From Sialis fuliginosa (Eukaryota; Arthropoda; Insecta; Megaloptera; Sialidae), in NCBI GenBank assembly GCA_961205875.1, contig OY540815.1, forward strand, positions 21,885,638 to 21,949,637: a stretch of 64,000 nucleotides of DNA, read 5' to 3'. The first letter of the stretch is position 1. Each line of letters begins with the position of its first letter. Below the pieces are notes generated by a model. That model ran no database searches, had not been told where the DNA came from, and was given only the letters and a program-made list of their open reading frames with translations. The translations under genes were made by a program, and so were the position numbers. Shown in pieces: positions 45,379 through 57,300 of this stretch.

Positions 45379-48300
45379 CTACGGCAATGGCACTACAACC
45401 TGTACGTACGAGACGGGGAAGTAGCCGGTGCGTCCGTTTACAGTACCCTCGTACCAGTTCTCGTCGATTTTGTTTATCAGATTTATTGTATCGTTTTCCT
45501 GAAATAAAATATTCATTATATTTACAGGTGAATTAAAAATAAGGACACAACATAGCTTTAATTGTGTAACGTATACGCTAAGTCAATAATATTGAGCAAA
45601 AAATAGCAATTTTGGAAAAAATCCATAAGCAAAAACGCAAAAAATTCAGTTTTTAAAACATTTGTAGAATTTTTTTTGATACCATCGGAAAGTACATAAA
45701 AAGAGATGCTCCTGTGATACCTAAAATAAGTTTATACAAATAATTGCTCCTTCCTTTCAATTCCTTATTTAAATATTATTGTAGTAGTTGGCTTTATTTA
45801 CAAAAACAAAAGAATTTTATCAATTTAACTATCATTCATAATTTTTAAACCTAAAAAATTGATAGTAAATACATTTTACAATCACAATGAGTGACAATAC
45901 AAACGACAGTGTCTCATCATTCGAACAAGACCAGAACATCCACTATCTGTCAGAGGTTACGAGTATACAAGGGGAAGAATATAACAAGGACTTCACCAAT
46001 ATTGACTGTCGCTGCCTTTTGTCTTATAAAACACCAGCAGATATACTAGAATCACTAAATGTTGACCAGAGAACAGTGTTTGACAATGCTGCATCAGACA
46101 GTGCCAGCTTAACTTCTGTACCTATTGATGAAATAGAGAGGACTTTGGCTATAATAAAACCAAGTATAATGTGTTACGCAAACAAAATAGAAACACGTAT
46201 AAGAAATGAAGGTTTCACTGTCTTACAGGCTTGTATATACACAAATAATTTATCACCACATGAAATTGCTAAATAACTGAAGATGCAGTCATACTCCAAA
46301 GTTATGCCATCTTCCGTTTCAATGTTCGTAACTCGAAAATGTAACATTAAATAAATGATATACAATATACAAGTATTCCTCGACTTACGATCACATTTAT
46401 TTTCTTCAGATACAATAATCCTTAAAAATAAATAAAATTCAACAATTGAATCAAATTACAACAATCATTAACTATTTGTCAACAATAGAATTATTTGAAA
46501 AAAATTACGCGGCTTGTAAATATGCCAGAAACTCGATGTAAAAAAAGAGAACATATAAAGAACGATATTTTTTAATTTTTATCAAATTGGTGTCTGTCCT
46601 GTTCAGGGAAGTTCAAAATGGATATTTCTATTAAAAATAGGTTTAACAATACTTTTTCATATAAGTAAGTAAAATACAAAACGACATGTGTCAAAGAGCC
46701 TTAATTTGGGGTATGGCTGTAATACAAAAATACTTATTTCATGTGGTACAAATAAAAAAATTATATAATTTATGATGACTACTTTTAGAAACGTTGTGTA
46801 CATTTGACGCCTGAAGAAGCGGCTGATTTTTATAAACACCTTTATGGTACAGTGGACTTCCCGACGATTATCGTAGATATTAGTTCTGCACCGATATACG
46901 TATACTGTATGACAGGGGTGAAGGCTTTGTCTCATTGGAGGGACATAATGAAGATTATAATGTTCAAAGATGTGAAACCAGTACATATAAGGAGACTGAA
47001 CACTGTGTACGGAAATGAATATCTCGAGCATGCTTTGCATGGAAGTACTACTCTTGAAATGGCAGAAAGAGAGATACATTTCTTTTTTCCTAGCAGTGAG
47101 TTACAATTTACTTCTACAAATACAAAATCGTAACATCTATGCGAGATAGGGGGTTGTTTTCCCCTTAAAACCGCCACCACCGTAATATTTTCCCCGCCGG
47201 ATCGAATGAAACTAATTACAACCCTTCATATGTGACGGGGGGTAAAATATTAATTACTAAAAAATGTTTTTCCCCATACAAACTTTCCCACTCCCTTGCA
47301 ATCTCTTAGGGATACAAAGTAGTCTATGTCCTCCCTAAGGATGCAAGCTATCTTCCTATCAAATTTCAACAAAATCGGTTCAGGTAACAAATAGACAGAC
47401 AGAGCGACACACTTTCGCATTTATAATATTAGTCTTAGCTGCTATGCGAGATAGGGGGTTCTTTTTCCTCCTAATACCCATCTCCCGTAGTATTTTTCCT
47501 GCCGGATCGAATGAAACCAATTACAATTAACCTTTTATATTTGACAGGGGGTGAAATATTAATTTCTTATTTTTAGTTTTCATTCATTATAAAAAACGTA
47601 AAGATAAGATAGGGGGTTGTTTTCCCCCTTAAAACCCCCACTCTCGTGGTATTTTTCCCGCTGGATCGAATGACCTTTGAAAATTGTATTTTTTTTTTTT
47701 TAGTGATTATAGAACCTTTACCTACAAGTGAAGATTCGATGATGGAGATTTTTTCTAAAGTAAAGCCAACTCTTTTAGAAGGTTTAGCTCAACTATGTAA
47801 AGCAAAGCCCCTTGAACCGATTGTATGGTTTGCAGATTGGTTATTACTGAATAATCCATTCCAGCCAAAATTACCTGATAATATTGCAAGAACAGCTTCT
47901 TGAATTAAATACAAATAATCAAATTTCAATGTATTTTTTTTTTTTGTAAAATTATTGATAAACATAGTACAGATAATAATAAACATACCTTGAAACCTAA
48001 TTCGCCTGGATTTTCTGCTTCAAAGTCGTATAAAGCAGTGCAACATGGAGGTCTGTTCATTGGAGTCCTAGCTGGAGATTTCATCGGAGATGGTAATGGA
48101 GATGCTAGAATTAAGAAACTCCAACATTAAAAAAAAATCTACAATTAAAAAAAACTAATACTGTTGATTAATATTTGTTCTAAGTTCTAACAATATCAAA
48201 AATATGTTACACCAGAATTTATTCTATACAGGTTGTCCCGTAAATATACCGAGTTGTAGAGGACATTAAAACAATCGCTTTTTGTTAATAAACGCATGTC

Positions 48301-51300
48301 CCCAAAGAGCCGTTTTAGCAGTAGAGCAAAAAGAAAGAAGCTCGTACAAAATCAAGTTTGGTTGACATTTTTTGTAACTTGGGAAAATGATAGATCAAAG
48401 TGTGCTGATCAAAAGTTGTAATGGGCGTAATATACGAAAATCCGGAATTTCTGCTCCAGGGGGCATCGAAACATTTTATGTTTATTTTTATTATTATTTT
48501 TATCTTCTAAAGTGTCGACTTTTAGAAAAATTGCAACGAATAAAAAGTGCTTCTAAATAGTCAATGAATACAAAGAAAATTTTTCAGAACGTTTAGTGAC
48601 ATTTTTTATTTAGTTTTTGGTTGGGCACTTTTTTTATAAAATTAATAAATATTATAAAAATATTTTTTTATATTGTTTGGCTATTTTTAAAAATGTTTTA
48701 TTCTTTGCAAAATTTTCATAAAAATAAGCATAAACATAGAATGTTTAGGTGCCTCCTAAAGCAGAAATGATGAAATTTCGTATGTTGCGCCCATTACAAC
48801 TTTTGATCAGCACACTTTGAACTATCATTTCCACACAAAAATTTAACTAAAAGGCAAAATCCATTGCTTTTGTGAGGGTTCTTTTCTTTTCCTCTACTGC
48901 TAAAACGGCTCGTTTGAGGTCATCAGTTTATTACCAAAAAACAATTGTTTTAATGCCCTTGACAACTCCTGGAAGTTTGTCGGTATGTTATGGGACATTC
49001 TGTATATTGTAGATATAATACATATTAGCATTTATTTTATTAAAAGTAAGTAAATATTTTATATTTCTAATTATAATTAGTAATTTTTACTCAACGATAT
49101 TGGTTCTTAATTGAATTATGCTACTTAAACAAACCACTAAGCGCATGCATATACTGTATTACTGTACCATCCATAATTATTCCAACAATTGGATTATTTC
49201 AATCTCAACAGACTAACTTTGATGAATTTTCGTCTGGGTCAATCTTTTTTTATTTATTTTATGGGGAACCTTATTTTTTAATAGGGACATAATTTTCTTG
49301 TTAACAATTAATATTACTGATTGTGAGTCATTCTGGTGAAGTTAGTTTTCTATTTTGCTCAGGTACTTTGTGACTACAATAAGCTTCCTCTCGATTCTAT
49401 TTTGCTTAGTGTGCTCATTACTGGTTTTACCTTTGTCATTACCGGAGAAAAAACATGATCAAAATAAAAGGCTATAATATAAAAAAAGCCCGTTAATCCA
49501 AAAAAACCTCGAAAACTTGCTCTTATAGCGGCCATAACTGGTGCCTTTACCTTAGTTGATGATAGTTATAAACCTTTTATCTGCATCCTTAATTTGAAGT
49601 ACAATTAAAATATTCTATTGTTCAGTTCGAATAATTATGGATAGTAACTAATATATGTATTTGTAGGTCTCAGGTTTTTGTAACATAGTAATTAGTACTT
49701 AATTTAATATTGTATCAGGTTACAGTAAAACACAAGTAAAATGTATAATACATTGGTAATTATCAGCTGTTCAGAAGCCCAAGTGACTAACTAAAGAAAT
49801 GGTTGCATTTATAATACTTCATAATTTGCGTTTTGGATTCTAACCAAATTCCTTATTTTGTAGACTCCAAAATACGCTTTTGAATTAAACCCCCTCAATT
49901 TGTTCTTTAGGACTAAAAAATCAGATAGCTATAAACTCAGCGTTGGCAATTAAAATTTAGACATAAAATATTATTTGTTTTTTGAACTGTTTGGTTTGAA
50001 GTATAGTTAGTCCCTTTGGCTTGAGATGAAGCTATCTACAGACAGAGAGAGACAGACAGACGCTAAGCGAGAGACAGATGAGATACCGTACCATTAGCAG
50101 AACGAGCAGACTGGTTAGAAGCATTGCCCGGGAACAGCTCCAGTTGGTTCGGCTTGTTTACAGGTGAGGACGTTTGTGATGTGCCTACCCCCGCACAAAC
50201 CAACATCAACAAACAGCCACAGACAGATAGATAATAGTAGTATCAGAGGCGGATTATCCATAAGGCAAACTAGGCACGTGCCTAGAGCGCGAGGTTACAA
50301 AAAGGCGCGCGAAGTTTTTGAAAAATAACAAAAAAAGAATTGTGTCAGTAAGTACCTATGCACCTACTTACACAATATAAAAAGATTCTTGTATGCACAA
50401 AAAGATGATGTGATAATTTTTAACAAACAAAATATAGACGCAACAATAAGAAAATATTTGAATTTCGGAAATTTCATTGTTATATTTAATATGAAAAGTT
50501 ACGTAACAGTGGAAGGTACTTGCCTAGGGCGCTCTCGACATTTAATCCGCCTCTGAGTAGTATATAGTATGTACGAATAAACTCTGGTTCAACGAATAAA
50601 AGTGAACAAATCAGTAATAATTTGGACGCAAACCACTGATCTGATATTATTTAACTGGATAGTTGGATAACTATGGAGTTACTATTAAACCGAATGGTTA
50701 AATTCCATACTTTTCCTAACAGTCTCTTTTACCTTTGCGCATGTGCAAGACGGAACACTGAACTCAATTTTGATATAATATAGAGGTATGTGACGTCAAA
50801 AATGAAAACCCCTAAAAACCTGTTTAATGTAATCTAGAGATAAAAAAACATTGAAGAACATTTTTTCATACTCCAAAAGTTTATCCCGACCCCAAAATAT
50901 CAAATTAAAAAAAGGTACTTTTCAAACGCGCCATGTTGCGTGACGTCATAATCCAGAATTGAAATGTCAGTCAATGCTGAAATATACAAGTGCCAACGAT
51001 AAACATGGAAAACGCATGAAAAATAATAAGTTATTATTGTTTCGTACCTTGTTGTAATAATTCAACTTACAAAACTCCTGGAAAAAGGTTTATAACTGTG
51101 CCAGAAGGAAACTAAAGAAAAAATTAAAAGTAGGGTTATTCTATATAGTTGACAGAATACGAATTGTGACGTCACAACGCTTTAATCAGCTGATTTTTAC
51201 AACTTTTAATATTGAATAATTTAAAATTGAGCAATAAAAAAACAATTTGCTCAATGCTATGACACCTAGAGTTGAACTACAGGGTAATTCATCGACAAGG

Positions 51301-54300
51301 ATTTATTTTAGGTCATAAACTAATTTATTTCGTAATGAGAACGAAGAAAAAAAAATGCTTTTTTTGTTTTTGTTAATAACCTTCTAAAAACACAGAGTTT
51401 ATCGTATATAAAATAGTAGACAGCGTTGTGTTTGTGTTTTTGTATTTGTAGGTATATCTAATAGAAAATTGAAATTAACATTATTCATAAGATTTTGAGC
51501 CCTCAATAACGACCCTTAAACGGGTGTTGTAAAATTTTAATTTAGATTGCATTTAAATAAGTATAATTTCAGTTTTCTATTTGAGAAAGAACATTTAATC
51601 AGTTTAACATCAACCATTTGATATGAACACAAAAAATCTTCACAATCTCTTATAATTAATATTTTGAATGATATTTAAACAAAAAGACTGTGAATCTGTT
51701 CAAAATCTTAGAACAAGATGCAAAAAGATTAAGACATTGATTAAAAAAATATCCAACACAACCAGAGCTAGTTTTAGGGTTAACAGAACCAAAAAAATCA
51801 AACAAGTGTTTAAAATAATTAATTGTGTTCACTCAGCCCTAAATCCAGCCCTGTACACAACCGTCTTTTTTATAAACATCCATGATAAACACTACACAAA
51901 TTGATATCTTGAGAATAGAAGGATACAGTATAAATAAATTGATGGAAAAGGAAATATTTCAATCAAATTGTTTTTCTGCATTGTTGTACAGTCATTTTAT
52001 TTTATTTTAAATTGTTTTGTTTTGAGTACGACATTAAGTTAGCGCGGTCTATGACCTTGAGCGTAATCCGCCATAAGCGCGAAAACTTTAAACGTAATTA
52101 TCTCGTAAACCGTTCATCCTACGATAAAATTTGTCATAACATTTTTTGTTCATTATAGTCGAATCTACAAATTTGTTTTCAGATTAAATTATCTATCTTC
52201 AATTAGTGACGAGATATAATGCAAAAGAGTTGACAAAAAATTATTTGTTGCATTTATTTCGTAAAAAAGCGATTATATTAAAAAAATTAAATGACAATCT
52301 GTTTTTTTTCCGTAAAACTCATAGTTTACCACGAAAAATGAAAAAATCATTTTTTGTCAACTATTTTGCATTATATCTCGTCACCAATCGAAGATAGAGA
52401 ACTGGACCTGTGAATGAAATTTGTAGAGTCGACTCTGATGAACAAAAAAGGTTATGACAAATTTCATCGTAGGATGAACGGTTTACGAGATAATTACGTT
52501 TAAAGTTTTCACGCTTATGGCGAATTACGCTCAAGGTCATAGACCACGCCAACAATTTAAAATAAAAAAATTGACTCTGTAGAACAATGTCTTTGTAGAA
52601 CAATTTGATTGGGGTAAAAAGGATGTAAACAGACAAATAAAGCATAAAATAAATGATAAAAATGATAAGAAACATAACCACATATTGTGTTATTAGTAAA
52701 AGAATATTATGATTTTCACAAATGAAATTATGTATATTTGATTCATTTTTACAAGAAGCATGATATTTCGATTAGAAATAATTTAAACATAAAGAAAAAA
52801 ATAAAATAAATAAAGCCCATCACCAATAAAATAACTAAAACTAAATAAAATAAAAAACAAAATAATAAAATCTACCTTTAAAAACATTATCCCACGGATC
52901 GTAAGGCGTAAATGGGTCAGAATCACTAGGTTTACTGTTTTGGTTCGTATTAGGCCTAGCGTAGGACCACGAGGTTTGGTTTTGTGGGGCGAAAGGGTCC
53001 GGATTACTGAATCTGCTGGGTTGGGTGGTATTGTTGGGCACTCGGACAGGGCGCGGAGCTGGGTTCTGGGGCGCTAGGAAGACTGTAGGCATCGAGCTGT
53101 GTATCGGGTTGGGTTTATTGGAGAGGTGGGTCGTAAAGGTTGGGGTACTTCTATTTGATTGAGAGGTATGCGCACCGTTCAAGCCGTCCGATGACATCGA
53201 GATACCTTCAATGTGCAAGTCTGCGAGTGTCTTCGGTGCAAAATCTTTCTTTGGTCGGTTGGCTGCCTCGTCTTTCCTGCAAAATGGCATACAAAATTAG
53301 AAATAAAAATGGATTCTATTCAAATATGAAAGATGTTAAAATAGAAAATTAAATTACAGCAGTAATCTCTATTTAATCCGAATAATTACTGTAATAGAAT
53401 TGGCATTTAAAACTAATCACTCTTAGATAACCATAGAATGTATTTGTATTACATTGCACAACCCAAGCTATGCTTGGAAGTATGTTCTATTTTCGTCCTA
53501 AAAAATTGTTCGTATGAAAATTGATAAAATGAGTTTTATATATTAAATTTCTTCAGTAACACACTTAAAAGTTTACATTTTCTGAATAAGAACATTACAG
53601 TCTCTCCATATTTACTTAATTTAATATCGATTAGTTTTAATTTTCTATCATAAAAATATAAACAAAGTTCAATTTGTCCATTTTTACACCACGGCAACAC
53701 GCTACAGGTCGCAATACGTAATAAATTAACAGCAATCCTTTTGAATTTACTTAATACAGAATAGAACTCTATTAAGACTCAACCAAATCGGGTAACTAGA
53801 AATTTGCAGTTTATTTCAACATTATTTACTATTTCAACGACAAAAATTTACGTTTCATTGTTGGCATGGTATGTTTTTTTTTAAATTTTGAATTGTGTTT
53901 GTTGAAATTTAATATTAATTCCGAAAAATTATAATTACAGGATTAACGTATTATGATAAATTAAAATGTATTATTTATTATTTGAGGAATATGTTTTTAG
54001 TAACAATTTCGTATACGGACTAGGGTCGATTGTTACGTATTCACAAACATTCCTAATAAACTAGTTGATTACTTACATTTCATGAAGACTCTCTACTAAT
54101 AACTTAAGAACATCAGTTGACTGCTGGTGGAAATCCAACAGAGCATCTGCAAACGTAGCTAACTGGGCGATCTGTTCAACCTACAAACCATTATTCTTAG
54201 ATAAGAAACATTGTCTGTAACTACCGAGTGATTCAGAAGCCAAAGCAAACGAGAGAGAGAAAGATACAAGAATCGATAGTTTAGTATCAAGGTATGAAAA

Positions 54301-57300
54301 GTACAAGGTAGCCTCAGTAGCTTAGCGTGAGAGAGGGAAATACGTCATCTGGTGTGCCCAAAAGTGATGATGTGTCCAATCATAACAAATATAGCCTTGT
54401 AACTCGGCGCGAGAAGGGGAAAACACGTCATCTGGAGTGCTCAAGCTGATTGGTCAAAAGCTATTGAGGCAACCTGTGTATTTACTAACCTTGGTTTAGT
54501 GTTAGCTTTGGTTTCATACACATAATCGGAATATACTTACATCATTCTCGAGGACGTTGAACATGCCGAGCTGGGCTAAGTGGAGCGACTCCGCAAACTT
54601 CTCCTCGGACTGGCGAATCTCGTCATCTGTAATATGCGAACCTGAGCAAGGGGACACACACCGCAACGGCCGGAAAAAACAGCCACGACAACAGAAAATA
54701 AAGTTAATTGCAAATTATAACAAATGACTAATCTCTAAATAATACAAATACAGATAGTAAATTGTAACTTGATTTAAAAACAATTCAATGCAGTACCTTA
54801 CTGATAAATATGTTTACGGTATTTACTATAGAAAATTTCTAATTACTAATTGTAATATTTCTTACTACTTTATTTCCATACCAAAGTAATGAAACTACAA
54901 ATACCTATAGTACATTTAATTCTACTATTCTGTGATGAAAAGCTTTCATATTTTTTATTCTACAATCAATTAGGGCAGCGTTCCTCAACCTTTTAGTATT
55001 TGCGACTCAATTTTCAATCACAATTCTCCCCCTCCCCCCCTCCCCCCTCATGCAATAATTTTATTAAACCTTCTTTCGAAAAACTTTGCTCTGCAAGACA
55101 TTAATATTTGAAATAAAAACGTTCATTATCATAAAATTCAGTAAATTAATATTTTCAATCATAAGTACTAATAACAATGCTACATAAAAACAAAAATAAA
55201 ATAATTATATATTCCTTGTGGACCCCTAAATCTCTGACCCTGGTTGCACCACTTATTGCTCAGCATAATGCCATAGATACATAAAATAACTGGAATGATA
55301 ACATGGACTGATTCAACTTTAATATAAAATATGGTACGGATTAGCGCCTTCTTCTATTCAAATTAAAAATCTTTCAATTGTTTTCATTGTTACAATCATA
55401 TTGAACATATCCAATGTTTTGATTCAAGGTTATTTAACTATATAGGTGTTTCATAACTAAGCATTTCGGCGAGGGGAATGAGCGGGAGGGGAGTGCTCAT
55501 CCAGTTATTTTATATCTCTATTCCTCATTTACATTAATATCATTCATATTTTATTACTTATGTATGATAAAAATACAATACATAATAAGTAAACACTCAA
55601 AAATAAAGCCAAGACTATTATTTGCTTCTATTTGCCAGTGACATTGCAAGAGTATATTCCTAGTGCCTAGTTCCATTATTATTGCGATAACAATATCGTT
55701 TTAATAATTTTGTAATAAAAAAATAATTAAAAAAAGAACAATTTAGTATTATATAGAAAACATAACTGAAGATGAACAATATGCCATTGATATATTACAG
55801 TTAAACTACTGTCATTTTGCCTAAATTGAAAGAAAAAAGTTATATGGGATATTATTTCATTAAAAAAGCAGTTGTAGTAATATCAGAAAAATGAAAAAAA
55901 ATCTCCGACAGAAAACGCAAGAAAAATATCGTTTTTCTTTTTTAATAAATTAATTTTATATTGAAAATGAGACAACCCTAATCGTTTCCTTCTTGCTACG
56001 CCACTGTCATTAACTAATACAAATCGACAGTTAATTAATTTGATTATTCTGCAACTTTTCGAGCAAGATATATTGAAAATAATTTTCATGATACAAAACA
56101 GCATTTATTTGAATCAATAATGAAGTGTTGTTTTGTTTTTTTTTTTAAATAAATACCCATCGGAGTGATACTTGACGATCGTGCAGGACTTCCGTATGGG
56201 CTGCGTTGGCCCTTGTTAGTAGCTACGCATGCAACAACACATATAATATACAGAACTAACGTATTGGTTATTAAAGAGGCATTCGTTTTTAAGGGTGTTA
56301 AACAATTTACTTCCAAAAAAATAAAATTATTTGATTAAATATGATAATATTAGTTCACTTTACAGATAAATCTGTGGAATTCATAAAATGTAAATAAAAG
56401 GTTAGAAAAATCAAATATGCGTCCCAAATTATTTTATATTATTTTTTACATTTGTTTTTTTTTATCAATGGTTTCTCTAAATTCAAATAAATGTTTAAAT
56501 ACATGTGACCGCAAAGTATCTGCACAAAAATGAAAAAATCAAATTGTTATAATTATTTATTTAAAATATTATATCGGTGTTTTTTTCAAAAATTAATAAT
56601 ATTTAATATAAAATATATAATTTGATTGTCTTATTTTAAATAAGGACTTTTCGATCACACGTATTATAATAAATTACGACATCTGGAACATTGACTGTAA
56701 CAATGAGATTTAAAAAAAAAACAGATTCATCATAGAATAATTTGAAAAATAACCTAAATTAGAAATAAATATTACAACCCGAAAAACCAATGCCACGTTT
56801 ATTGTAATAATATTATAGATAATTGTTAAAATAACATACATTTTGAAATTTATTTATTATAAAGTTTTAAACTTATTGGTATGTATTTAAGATCCTACGT
56901 CACGCGTGGTGAAAATACGAACTATTCCTATTGGATCAGCTGTTAATTTGAATAATGTGTAATAATTAAAATGGGAAATTATTTTGAATTATTCTTATAA
57001 ACGAAATTAAATATTCTAATTGTTAAACAAATATCATCACTGGTTTAATTGTTTATTTTAGATGACAGTTGACCCAATTCTGTTAGTTTAGATTTTTACC
57101 ACAGAATGTCGCTACCATCGACGCCACATACCAATAATACTAACCAAAATGTCTATTTTTATTATGAAATTTTGATGAAAAATGTATTAAACTACTTACC
57201 AAATATACCCAAATTTCGCAAGAACTTAGTTTAAAGTGAAATTGTGTATAATTTCTGGTTAGTTTTGTTATAGAAAATATACATCCACAAATTAAATGCA

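Noticed and set aside
46229-46275. Extension of NME5 exon 1 (LQACIYTNNLSPHEIAK) that faintly resembles the next conserved segment
   Set aside because: It runs into a stop within 16 codons and homology resumes only at 46789. The likeness of 'LSPHEIA' to 'LTPEEAA' is too short to claim a duplicated exon.
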